From: Bacillus sp. FJAT-22090 | GTDB taxonomy: Bacteria > Bacillota > Bacilli > Bacillales_A > Planococcaceae | NCBI RefSeq assembly: GCF_001278755.1 | Contig: NZ_CP012601.1 | Coordinates: forward strand, 3,472,154-3,536,153 | Direction of reading: 5' to 3' | DNA: 64,000 nt | Shown: positions 16,196 through 24,347 of the stretch, piece after piece | Layout: every line of letters starts with the position of its first letter | How positions within the stretch are numbered: the first letter of the stretch is position 1 | Made by a program: the position numbers and the translations under genes | Notes under the pieces: generated by a model | The model's input: only the letters and a program-made list of their open reading frames with translations | Told to the model about the DNA's origin: nothing | The model's database searches: none

Positions 16196-16909
16196 CTAGG
16201 TAAGAAAAAGAAAACATCCCATGCATCCAAAGCTTATGAGTGCTATTGTTAATACTTTTGAAAAATCTTTAATAGACTCCATGATTATTTCCTGGATGGT
16301 GATCATGTAAATTGTGCCTACTGCTAAACTTATGGAAAAAGACCAAAACATTGGATCGCCAATTCCCATTGAGTTCCCTATATAAGCGCCAAAACCAACT
16401 GGGATTGCAACAATTAAAGATAAAAATAACCATGTCCATACTCCAAGGCCCGCTATAAATAATGGAGTAAATACAATTATTCCTTCAGGTATATTGTGAA
16501 GTAAAATGGTTTGTAGAAGAGTCATTTCTAAACTAGACTCTTGATTTGAGCCTATTACTATTCCAATAGGCAAATTGTGAAATGAAATACTAAGGAACAA
16601 CAGTATACCCGTTTGTAATGAAAAGTTATCTTTACCTTTAAATGTTCCAAATAAATTTTTCAAAGCTTTATGTGTAATTTTAAATAAAATAACTCCAATG
16701 ACAAATCCTACGATGAATGTGAGCCAATTTCCAAGGTTTATAGCCTCAGGAGCAACTTCAAAACTTAATAAACCAAGAATTAAACCAGCGCAAATACTGT
16801 AAATAGTATCTATTTTTCTTTGTACTCCTCTTAACGCCCATGCTATTACCCCACCTATACTAAATCCTAATGCAGTGTAGATATAGCCCATTACCCAAAT
16901 CAAAGACAA
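16196..16909 (-). CDS. ZIP-family metal transporter
   Basis: A 237-residue polytopic membrane protein with about eight hydrophobic segments. The ZIP signature is present in two adjacent helices: SFHNLPIG near residues 108-115 and LHNIPEGI near 138-145, the metal-binding His, Asn and Glu positions of this family. It should import zinc or another divalent cation. Start is TTG 16909, seven bases after AGGAG. A 28-base palindrome lies about 70 bases upstream, and a zinc exporter with its repressor is 1-3 kb away, so the area is a metal homeostasis cluster. Confidence 0.85.
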   Translation of the reverse strand: MSLIWVMGYIYTALGFSIGGVIAWALRGVQRKIDTIYSICAGLILGLLSFEVAPEAINLGNWLTFIVGFVIGVILFKITHKALKNLFGTFKGKDNFSLQTGILLFLSISFHNLPIGIVIGSNQESSLEMTLLQTILLHNIPEGIIVFTPLFIAGLGVWTWLFLSLIVAIPVGFGAYIGNSMGIGDPMFWSFSISLAVGTIYMITIQEIIMESIKDFSKVLTIALISFGCMGCFLFLT

Positions 16910-16981
16910 TTTATCACTCCTACTATGTTCACTCTGTCTGTCTTTATGTTTATATGGATATTGTCATGCATTTATGAAAAC

Positions 16982-17009
16982 GAAATTACATTCATGTGAA
17001 TGAAATTTC
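16982..17009 (-). promoter_or_regulatory. 28-base near-perfect palindrome upstream of the ZIP gene
   Basis: GAAATTACATTCA and TGAATGAAATTTC are complementary except at one position and flank TG. The ATTCA...TGAAT arrangement resembles ArsR-type operators. It lies about 73 bases before the TTG start of the ZIP gene, a good place for repression. The regulator cannot be named from the sequence. Confidence 0.45.
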
Positions 17010-17132
17010 TAAGAGAGATAGTAGGTACCTCCATAAATTAGACTGTCCAATTATTTAGTAAAATTATTTGATTATAGAATAATTAGCCAAGTAATAGCCA
17101 ATAAATAGTTTATATTGGAGGGAAAGATAATT

Positions 17133-17348
17133 ATGATAATAAAAAGTGATGAAGATAAAGTAATTTATTGCTACAGCTGTCGCAAAAGGACCTTATTTAC
17201 ACGTAGAGATATGAACAATAATAGTGGTGTAGAAAGTCATTGTAGTGAATGTTCATATGTTTGGTTTGAATGGCAAAACCGAGCAGTAGAGCGAGAAAAA
17301 GAAAAGTGGGTTGAATATAATACGATATTTACAAACAACTCTATTTAA
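17133..17348 (+). CDS. Small protein with zinc-ribbon cysteines
   Basis: A 71-residue hydrophilic protein with CYSC (residues about 13-16) and CSEC (about 38-41), spaced to hold one zinc ion, followed by a Trp-rich segment (YVWFEWQNR) and a charged tail. ATG 17133 is chosen because GGAGGGAAAG precedes it at a suitable distance; the TTG at 17115 overlaps that RBS. It is unlike named families I know. A terminator follows at 17396, so it is monocistronic. Confidence 0.6.
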   Translation: MIIKSDEDKVIYCYSCRKRTLFTRRDMNNNSGVESHCSECSYVWFEWQNRAVEREKEKWVEYNTIFTNNSI

Positions 17349-17395
17349 TATTCCTTGCTTAATAAAGTTAACTATAACTACTTTTTCATAAAATT

Positions 17396-17433
17396 GACCA
17401 AGCAGAGTCTAAATTGGCTCTACTTGGTCTTTT
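17396..17433 (+). terminator. Intrinsic terminator
   Basis: GACCAAGCAGAGTC and GGCTCTACTTGGTC pair with two mismatches and are followed by TTTT. It ends the zinc-ribbon gene transcript. Confidence 0.65.
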
Positions 17434-17528
17434 GCATCTCTATTATATAAATTTTACAAATTCACCGACTGGCTTTCGATACCCACGCCATGCACATTTT
17501 GTGAAGTGTAACAATTTAAACTTTTAAA

Positions 17529-18068
17529 TTACTTACGAACAGTTTTTAGTGCATTAGTCCAAGGAATAACTTGGTCTAGCATTTGGTTTACTGAATCAGC
17601 TTGTACAGCTTTTGGTTTAAATACAGTACCGTTTTCAAAGTCAGTGAAGAGGGATAGTGCTGGATGAACGCGAACATGTGCTACAAGCAATTCACTTAAA
17701 ATGCCACGTAAATGTTCTGCTGCACGAGCACCACCTACGGAACCATATGATACGATACCAGCTGCTTTGTTATTCCACTCATCTCGTAAGTAGTCTAAAG
17801 CATTTTTTAATGCGCCGGTAATGGAGTGGTTATATTCTTGAACGATGAATACGAATCCGTCACAACCATTGATTTTTGCACTCCAAGCTGCTGCACCTGA
17901 AGCATCGCCACCTGGTTCACCTAAAAGTGGTAACTTAAATTCTGCAATGTCGATGATTTCGTACTCAGCGTCTCCACGCTTGTCTGCTAGTTCTTTTACC
18001 CATTCTCCTACTTGTGGACTAACGCGTCCCTCACGTGTACTTCCTAAAACTATTCCAATTTTCAACAT
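17529..18068 (-). CDS. NADPH-dependent FMN reductase
   Basis: A 179-residue flavodoxin-fold reductase. The FMN phosphate loop is seen as GSTREGRVS near the N-terminus and the flavin-contacting QEYNHSITGALKNALDYL block near residues 77-94. Members reduce FMN, quinones or azo dyes. ATG 18068 is preferred because AGGAGG is ideally spaced and the conserved fold begins there. The frame also extends to ATG 18131 with its own GAGGT, which would add a 21-residue leader (SFFRKFFGLDTKEE) of unknown role. Confidence 0.85.
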   Translation of the reverse strand: MLKIGIVLGSTREGRVSPQVGEWVKELADKRGDAEYEIIDIAEFKLPLLGEPGGDASGAAAWSAKINGCDGFVFIVQEYNHSITGALKNALDYLRDEWNNKAAGIVSYGSVGGARAAEHLRGILSELLVAHVRVHPALSLFTDFENGTVFKPKAVQADSVNQMLDQVIPWTNALKTVRK

Positions 18069-18131
18069 GTCATTTCCTCCTATTTGTTCTTCTTTAGTGT
18101 CTAATCCAAAAAATTTTCTAAAAAAACTCAT

Positions 18132-18799
18132 TGTTCTACCTCATATGCTTTCTTAAATTCATTGTGCTTCTTACTGTATAGATGGGTCATACTAATAGTG
18201 GTTATAGTAACGATTTACATACCTCTCATTCGATTACACCACATAATCACTTGCATGGAAGGAAACATGTGCATTATGTAAAACTTATTGTGTTCTACAA
18301 AATAAGCACACTAATTCTTCCCTCACCCCCTTTAATGGTTATTTTTTGATTGACTTAATCTAAGAAGGATTACGCCAGGTTGTTCTTAATACAAGTATGA
18401 CCAATTAATATTCTGTCGAAACGTGTTCCTACTAAGTAAGTACAACGGAAATTTGAATAGAGATATTTTGTATAAAAAAGAATGAATATTTACTTCGAAT
18501 TCGAGATATATATTTAAAAAAATTTCCATTCTCTTATGAATGATTTTACCTTTATTTAAAATATCTTTAATTCGAAATAAATTTAACATAAATTTATAAC
18601 AATTGTCAACATCTCGTTTTAATATATTTTTATATTACGGGATTTATAGATATACCAAACCAAGAGTATAGGGCAGCAATTAATTACAAAAACGATTAAT
18701 GTAATCTAAATGTCATTATTTCATCTCTGTTTTTAATTTAACTATTTCTACATCAAATCCATTGAGCTATAGTTAAAAGAAACGCTAGGGGGTTTTTAG
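18132..18799. other. Long AT-rich intergenic region
   Basis: About 670 bases without a supportable gene. A minus-strand frame at 18386-18589 lacks an RBS and homology and is rejected. No strong hairpin, repeat copy or clear promoter was recognised. Confidence 0.5.
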
Positions 18800-19288
18800 A
18801 TGCCTGTTACACTTCGTGAAGTATATGAAAACGAGAAAACAATTTTACAAAACTTATATTCTTTTTATCTTCATGACCTTTCTATGTTCACGCCAAACAT
18901 TACTATCAATGAAAATGGATTCTTTGATTATGAAGATCTCTATTTGTTTTGGACAAATGAGGGTATTTCTCCTTATTTCATCGAATCTGAAGGCAACATA
19001 ATTGGCTTTATACTTCTTTTGGAAAGACCATTTTTAAAAAAAGAAAATGATTTCTGCATTAATGATATCTTTATTCTAAATAAGTTCAAAGGGAAGGGCT
19101 ATGGAATACGGGCAGTTAAAGAGTTGTTTGAAAGCAAAAAAGGTCAATACTATGTTATTGAACTTGTTAATAACCTTCCTGCAGTATCCTTTTGGAGAAA
19201 GATATTAAAAGAATTTAATATTGATTTTGAAGAAAAGAATCAATTAATTGATGACGAACCTTGCATAGTACAGGCATTTAAAATCTAG
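18800..19288 (+). CDS. GNAT-family N-acetyltransferase
   Basis: A 162-residue acetyltransferase fold. The beta-4 strand and acetyl-CoA binding loop are visible as INDIFILNKFKGKGYGIRAVKEL (the RGxGxG-like segment is KGKGYGIRA), followed by the C-terminal FWRKIL motif that often closes GNAT domains. The acceptor substrate is not evident. ATG 18800 follows AGGGGG. A strong terminator follows directly, so it is a single-gene unit. Confidence 0.8.
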   Translation: MPVTLREVYENEKTILQNLYSFYLHDLSMFTPNITINENGFFDYEDLYLFWTNEGISPYFIESEGNIIGFILLLERPFLKKENDFCINDIFILNKFKGKGYGIRAVKELFESKKGQYYVIELVNNLPAVSFWRKILKEFNIDFEEKNQLIDDEPCIVQAFKI

Positions 19289-19315
19289 AATAATAAGTAG
19301 AAATCCTATATGAAA

Positions 19316-19347
19316 GAACGGTAATTAATTTAACCGTTCTTTTTTTT
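19316..19347 (+). terminator. Intrinsic terminator after the acetyltransferase gene
   Basis: AGAACGGT and ACCGTTCT form an eight-pair stem followed by eight T residues. Confidence 0.8.
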
Positions 19348-19587
19348 ACATTTTAATTCGTTTATATATGTACTAACAATAATAGACAGCTCATTATCAG
19401 AGCCAGGGGTGCTGTTAATGGAAAAAAGAAGGCAATTATTATAAATTTTCCATATATCTAAAAGGGATATTTTATGTGGGAGGCGAATTTATCTGTATGA
19501 AACTTTGTTGATGTTACTTTCTATATTAAGCGGTCTATCAATTGAACATTTTATTATGCCCGCTAGGACAGTATTTGGGGGATGCCT

Positions 19588-20706
19588 ATGTGGAAAATAT
19601 TAAAGACTAATTTTATTTTAGAGAAATCAAATAAGAAAAATATTTTAGCTAGTATTATATTGGCGGCATTTGTTTTTGGATTGATTTTATTTGTGAAAAC
19701 GGAGGATTTAGGAAACTTAATAAAAGAAAAAGCGGGTGAATATCAATCGCTTTCTTCCGCGTTGAGTAAATTTCAAAATGTGGATGCTACTGATAATGGG
19801 AATGGCAGCGAGTTATATAAGAATATAGTACTTCAGCAACAATATGTATCTAAACAAAGAATGGCACTAAAAATGAATCGACCGGAGTTGTATTTAGAAA
19901 CAGCGATCGACCTTGCAAATTTAAGAACGGATTCATTTAATATGAAAGGATATGATGATGTTGCAAGTAATCTACCTTCAAAAGTAGAAAATCAATTGGA
20001 TCTTGTGTTTTATGAGTATGTGAAGAACACAGGAATTTCGTTATCCGTTAATTCGCTATCTTTCTTTCAGTTTCTAGCTTTTTTATTTGGTGTACTAGGT
20101 TCTGTATGGTTTATTTTCATGAGTATTTATACTTGTGGGATCATGATAGAAGAATTCCAACATACGTCTATAGTTAAAGGTTATCCTATATCCTTTGATA
20201 AGTACGTTTTATCTAAATGTATCTCATCCATGCTCATAGTAGGTGTATTTCTTCTGGAGTTATTTGTTTGCAGTCTGCTGTTAGTTTTTTTTAAGGGATT
20301 TGGAAACCCATCCTATCCTATTGCAATCTTTAATGGTAGTTTTGAAGTTTATCCAATATACAAATACATAGGTGTATCTGTACTTTATATGATTTGTATT
20401 TCTATTTTTACAATATTACTATCTGTGATTTTAAATGTTTTATTGAAGAATATGTATTTGACACTGTTTTTGCAATTGTTATTGTATATTTTCCCAGTGT
20501 TATTTCCGAACACGATGAATTTTGTTCCGTTTAATCCATTTAACTACTTGAATTTTACTAGCCTATTGAACGGGCAGACACTCGATCTTGCAAACCCGGT
20601 CTACTTAAATAGCACACATGGCCTTATTTATATCGCGTTGAGTATAGTCATAATGGTAGTCGCTATAAAGTTATTCTTGACTACTGGGAAGCTAAAGAAG
20701 ATATAA
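19588..20706 (+). CDS. ABC-2 type transporter permease
   Basis: A 372-residue membrane protein: one N-terminal helix (about residues 20-38), an extracytoplasmic loop of about 115 residues, and five further helices to the C-terminus. This is the ABC-2 exporter topology. It is followed by a second permease with the same layout and by an ATPase, so the two permeases likely form a heterodimer. GGGGG at 19577-19581 best serves ATG 19588, two codons after ATG 19582. Exporters of this type move peptides, antibiotics or lipids; the substrate is unknown. Confidence 0.8.
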   Translation: MWKILKTNFILEKSNKKNILASIILAAFVFGLILFVKTEDLGNLIKEKAGEYQSLSSALSKFQNVDATDNGNGSELYKNIVLQQQYVSKQRMALKMNRPELYLETAIDLANLRTDSFNMKGYDDVASNLPSKVENQLDLVFYEYVKNTGISLSVNSLSFFQFLAFLFGVLGSVWFIFMSIYTCGIMIEEFQHTSIVKGYPISFDKYVLSKCISSMLIVGVFLLELFVCSLLLVFFKGFGNPSYPIAIFNGSFEVYPIYKYIGVSVLYMICISIFTILLSVILNVLLKNMYLTLFLQLLLYIFPVLFPNTMNFVPFNPFNYLNFTSLLNGQTLDLANPVYLNSTHGLIYIALSIVIMVVAIKLFLTTGKLKKI

Positions 20707-20719
20707 GGGGAGTGAGATA

Positions 20720-21913
20720 ATGTGGGCTTATTTTAAGTTTGAATTTCTTCAATTTATATTCAACAAAAAGAATATTGCAATTTATGTCATTCTTCTTTTC
20801 TTCTCGTGTTATTATGCACTAAAAATAGCTCCAGCTTATAATCCTATTGAAAAAGTAGATGTAAGTGAAATGGAGGCTCGTTACCTAACGAGAGAAGAAT
20901 TTCTAAATAATGTTCAGATAAATGAAGGGACTCACCCTTTAACTTTGTTTGCTGCACAAATATTCCCCGAATGGAATGAATATGACAAAGAAAGATTAGA
21001 AGCTATCAAACAGCACAATTTTAATGAGTATGCAGAAGCTACATTTAAGTGGTATGCGTACTCTGATGAGATGATCTTTCGTTATGGAGGTGATTTCCTC
21101 TATTACAATCCGGGATATTATACGTATGGAAATAATTATGCGAAGGAAGATGGACACTTCGCTTATTCGTATTCTGCAAGTCGGTTCGAAGGGTATACAA
21201 AAGGAAACTCGGATTTAACTATAAATGTTTTCGAGGAAAGGACAGCCTTGCAAACACTGCAACGTCAGTTACACTCTTACCTGCCATTTATTCTCATTGT
21301 TAGTTGTATACTCTTCACAGTCGATATCGTCATAAAGGATCGTAGGAATTCAACACTGTTACAAGGTTTACCTCTTTCAGATTGGAAAAGGTTGATTATG
21401 AAAGGAGCAGTTTCCTTAGTAGGGAGTATCCTTGCAATTATTCCGCTTTCTGTAGGTCTATTGATAATTGGTGTCCGAAATGGTTTTGGTGATTTTAACT
21501 TACCAGTTCCGATTTATCATTCTGTTGAAGAATTATTTTCAAATATAACGATTAGGGAATACCTGATCCAAAACGTGCTATTTTTGGTTATCTGGTTTTT
21601 ATTCATTATTTCATTGCTACTACTTGTAAGTGTGACGCTCAAAAACGAGTTTGCAACTTTATTGATAGGTTGCGTGGTTGTAATTGTTGAATTTGCTTAC
21701 TTTAGTAGAGGGATTGGAGTATTTCGCGATGTTCAATGGTATCCAACGAGCTATGTTCAGGTGGGACAGATTCTTTCAGGTTATCGAAACTATCTTTATG
21801 GCACGGATGAACTCACTTTTGGAACTGGACTCTCCATAATAGGATTATGTACGTGTATTTTTTTATTACTCACTTTCTTAATAAGCAATCATAAAAAATT
21901 CAAGCTATTGTAG
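20720..21913 (+). CDS. ABC-2 type transporter permease
   Basis: A 397-residue partner of the preceding permease: first helix at about residues 14-32, a large Tyr-rich outer loop (about 35-185), then five or six helices. ATG 20720 follows AGGGGAGTGA, and the gap from the previous gene is only 13 bases, so the genes are translated from one message. The outer loops of both permeases are long compared with minimal ABC-2 proteins, which suggests a role in substrate recognition. Confidence 0.8.
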   Translation: MWAYFKFEFLQFIFNKKNIAIYVILLFFSCYYALKIAPAYNPIEKVDVSEMEARYLTREEFLNNVQINEGTHPLTLFAAQIFPEWNEYDKERLEAIKQHNFNEYAEATFKWYAYSDEMIFRYGGDFLYYNPGYYTYGNNYAKEDGHFAYSYSASRFEGYTKGNSDLTINVFEERTALQTLQRQLHSYLPFILIVSCILFTVDIVIKDRRNSTLLQGLPLSDWKRLIMKGAVSLVGSILAIIPLSVGLLIIGVRNGFGDFNLPVPIYHSVEELFSNITIREYLIQNVLFLVIWFLFIISLLLLVSVTLKNEFATLLIGCVVVIVEFAYFSRGIGVFRDVQWYPTSYVQVGQILSGYRNYLYGTDELTFGTGLSIIGLCTCIFLLLTFLISNHKKFKLL

Positions 21914-21935
21914 TTTGAAGATTTGGAGGAAAGAT

Positions 21936-22844
21936 ATGATTGAATTAAAAAATATTGGTGTTCAATTTTCAAGTAGAGACATTTTAAAGGATGTTTCTGT
22001 GCTGTTCAACCCAGGAGAAATTATTGGTTTGGTAGCTCCTAATGGGACGGGGAAGTCAACGCTTATGAATGTAATCATGAATTATATCAATCCAAACAGT
22101 GGAAAAGTCATACTAAATCATGAGCTAGAATATACAAATAAGAAGAATGAGGTAAAAATCCATCAACTAGTATCCATGATGCCTGACCAAAGTGACTTGT
22201 ATAATCAGATTTCCGGAAAAGAGCATTTAAAAATTTATTCCTCCATGTGGAATAGTAACCCAAAACTGATTGACAGTACAATAAAAGAACTAGGGATGGC
22301 GTCATATATAAATAAGAAGACAGGAACGTATTCTTTGGGAATGCGCCAAAGACTTTGTTTTGCGATGCAAATTGTATCAGATACCCAAATCATGTTAATG
22401 GACGAAGTCATGAACGGATTAGATCCTACCCATGTCGAACTTATTTCACAGATTCTCGTTAAAAAGAAGTCTGAAGGAAAAACGGTTATTGTAGCTTCTC
22501 ATTTATTAGATAACTTAGAAAAATATGCAGATCGAATTTTTTTTATGAGAAATGGTGAGTTAATCCTAGTTAATGTCATTTCGCCAGGGTTTGAAGAAAG
22601 AGAAATCACGACTGTGCGAGTAACAGAAATGACAGAGAAGATAAAAGAAAAGTTATCAAAAGAGTTTCCAAAAACCAATGTGCGATTATTACCAAATGGA
22701 GTTACTTTAATAGATGTTCGTGGATATGATTCAAGGAAATTAGGAACGATTGTAGAGTTTCTTAAAGACAATCAGTTAACAGAGTTTAGCATTGGGAAAG
22801 TTACATTGAATGATTTATATTCAATGTATTATCAAGAAGGATGA
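21936..22844 (+). CDS. ABC transporter ATP-binding protein
   Basis: A 302-residue ATPase with Walker A APNGTGKST near residues 36-44, signature YSLGMRQR, Walker B IMLMDEVMNGLDP and a switch histidine (ASHLLDNLE). The Walker A starts with Ala and the signature is SLGMR rather than LSGGQ, as in many antibiotic or lantibiotic exporter ATPases. The C-terminal 80 residues are an accessory domain. ATG 21936 follows TTGGAGGAAAG; a frame extension to 21915 lacks an RBS. It powers the two preceding permeases. Confidence 0.88.
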   Translation: MIELKNIGVQFSSRDILKDVSVLFNPGEIIGLVAPNGTGKSTLMNVIMNYINPNSGKVILNHELEYTNKKNEVKIHQLVSMMPDQSDLYNQISGKEHLKIYSSMWNSNPKLIDSTIKELGMASYINKKTGTYSLGMRQRLCFAMQIVSDTQIMLMDEVMNGLDPTHVELISQILVKKKSEGKTVIVASHLLDNLEKYADRIFFMRNGELILVNVISPGFEEREITTVRVTEMTEKIKEKLSKEFPKTNVRLLPNGVTLIDVRGYDSRKLGTIVEFLKDNQLTEFSIGKVTLNDLYSMYYQEG

Positions 22845-22921
22845 CCTTTGTGATAGTTAATACAAAAGGGAACAATACAACTATAATTACGATATGGTAG
22901 ATATTAAAAAGGAGCAATTCT

Positions 22922-23023
22922 ATGGGTATTCTTATATATGTTTTGATCTCCCTATTCATTTATGGATTCTGTCTTTTATTAGGATTAATATATTCTAAAA
23001 GTAAGAAAGGGAAACACTTTTAA
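22922..23023 (+). CDS. 33-residue membrane peptide downstream of the ABC exporter
   Basis: A very short gene with an excellent RBS (AAAGGAG, then seven bases, then ATG). The peptide begins MGILIYVLISLFIYG, forms a single hydrophobic helix of about 24 residues, and ends in a basic tail (SKSKKGKHF). It lies 77 bases after the ATPase stop with no terminator between, so it is likely co-transcribed. It could be an exporter accessory peptide or a toxin-like membrane peptide; neither is established. Confidence 0.5.
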   Translation: MGILIYVLISLFIYGFCLLLGLIYSKSKKGKHF

Positions 23024-23103
23024 TATATTTTGAAGAAATAATAGTTCTGGACAGATAACTCATATTATTCAAAGAATACAGTAGGAACCTAACGCGTACC
23101 ACT

Positions 23104-23132
23104 ATTCAACTAACGGGACAGGGTAGTATTTA
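23104..23132 (+). repeat. Dispersed palindromic repeat, type B
   Basis: ATTCAACTAACGGGACAGGG followed by TAGTATTTA, a somewhat diverged type B copy upstream of the kinase gene at 23178. Confidence 0.55.
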
Positions 23133-23177
23133 GATTGAAGAGAGACAAAAAGATATGATTGGAAAGTGGGGAGCTAG

Positions 23178-23834
23178 ATGTTAAGGAGTGAACTTATTTC
23201 AGATATAGCAAATAGAATAATATGTCTAAAAAGACTCCATCCAATTAGAGTAGGAGTAAGTGGAATAACTTCATCTGGCAAGACAACGTTTGCTAATGAG
23301 CTTACGGAAGAACTTCAAAGTAGAAAGATGGATGTTGTTAGGACTAGCATAGACAATTTTCATAATCCGAGAGTTATACGATACAGACAAGGTAAGGAAT
23401 CAGCAATTGGTTATTACGAAGATGCTCACGATTACAATTCCTTTAAGCAGATACTTTTAATACCTTTAGGTCCAGGGGGAAACTTCCATTATCAAACAAA
23501 TTCTTTCGATTTAGAAAACGACGTGTATGTAAACCCAGAATTGAAAATAGCAAGTATGGATACGATTTTTATTATTGATGGAACTTTCTTATTTAAAAAG
23601 GATTTATGTAAACTATACGATTTTAAAATATTTGTTGAAACTGACTTTGAGTTAGCCAGAAAAAGAGGAGCTAAACGAGAAGAATTGGCATTTGGAAGTT
23701 ATGAAAAAGCAGAAGAAATGTTCCTTAATAGGTATCATGTTGCTTCGAAACTCTATCTAGACCAGCACTCACCGCAACTTAATGCAGATGTAGTCATTAA
23801 TAATAATGAATTAGATAACCCATTTTTTGTATAA
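23178..23834 (+). CDS. Uridine kinase-like P-loop kinase
   Basis: A 218-residue nucleoside kinase-like protein. Walker A is GITSSGKTT near residues 29-37, followed by RTSIDNFHNPR (a DxF motif as in uridine and pantothenate kinases), and IFIIDGTFLFKKDL as the Walker B region. A lid arginine cluster is seen in ARKRGAKREE. The acceptor is unknown; uridine kinase-like proteins of this size are common accessory genes in Bacillus. ATG 23178 follows GTGGGGAG. It lies between a type B and a type A dispersed repeat. Confidence 0.75.
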   Translation: MLRSELISDIANRIICLKRLHPIRVGVSGITSSGKTTFANELTEELQSRKMDVVRTSIDNFHNPRVIRYRQGKESAIGYYEDAHDYNSFKQILLIPLGPGGNFHYQTNSFDLENDVYVNPELKIASMDTIFIIDGTFLFKKDLCKLYDFKIFVETDFELARKRGAKREELAFGSYEKAEEMFLNRYHVASKLYLDQHSPQLNADVVINNNELDNPFFV

Positions 23835-23847
23835 AGGAAACTTATTC

Positions 23848-23933
23848 TTCAACTACTGGGTGCTTTAGTTGAACAAGTGGCTGCCTGCAAGGGTAGCTTT
23901 TTCTTATTGAACTAACTGGGTAGGTTAGTTGAA
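23848..23933 (+). repeat. Type A repeat, terminator hairpin and type B repeat in series
   Basis: Type A at 23848-23873 (TTCAACTACTGGGTGCTTTA), hairpin GCTGCC/GGTAGC at 23881-23898 with CTTTTTCTTATTG, then type B at 23907-23933 (TTGAACTAACTGGGTAGG with arm TTAGTTGAA). This is the clearest example of the full A-terminator-B junction between two genes. Confidence 0.75.
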
Positions 23934-23961
23934 GATAGAAAAAGATAAATGGAGGTGGAAA

Positions 23962-24201
23962 ATGTTATTATTATGGCAACTTTCATTATTTGTTTCAATT
24001 GCAGCTTTATTGGTGGGTCTTGTTAAAAAATCTTGGGTATTCCTACTAATTAGTACGATTACATTTATACCAATAGCATATTATTTTTCAGGGTCAAATA
24101 ATGCTTGGAAATATGTTGGTTTGACTCCAGCTCTCCTACTTGTTCTAACGATATTAATTTTGTTAATAAGTAAGAAGAAAACAAGGTCAATTAAAGAGTA
24201 A
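23962..24201 (+). CDS. Small membrane protein, hypothetical
   Basis: A 79-residue product with three hydrophobic segments (about residues 2-20, 24-42 and 52-70) and a basic C-terminal tail (SKKKTRSIKE). ATG 23962 follows GGAGGTGG; the upstream TTG at 23929 lies within the type B repeat and is not credible. Similar small proteins are scattered in Bacillus genomes without known function. A strong terminator follows. Confidence 0.6.
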   Translation: MLLLWQLSLFVSIAALLVGLVKKSWVFLLISTITFIPIAYYFSGSNNAWKYVGLTPALLLVLTILILLISKKKTRSIKE

Positions 24202-24238
24202 ATCGGAAATTTATGGCTGTATTTTATAAATGCAAAAT

Positions 24239-24290
24239 AGCCGAAAATATGTAAGCGGTGAATAAAAACTCACATATTTTCGGCTTATTA
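24239..24290. terminator. Long perfect-stem terminator
   Basis: AGCCGAAAATATGT (24239-24252) and ACATATTTTCGGCT (24272-24285) pair perfectly over 14 bases. It lies between the plus-strand small gene and the minus-strand helD gene and may serve both. Confidence 0.75.
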
Positions 24291-24347
24291 ATATTATTTT
24301 AAATAGGTAATTGACCCATGTGTTTATCCGTTAAAATTTCGGCTAAG

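Noticed and set aside
18386-18589. 67-codon minus-strand frame in a long gap
   Set aside because: No RBS, low-complexity AT-rich composition and no family resemblance.
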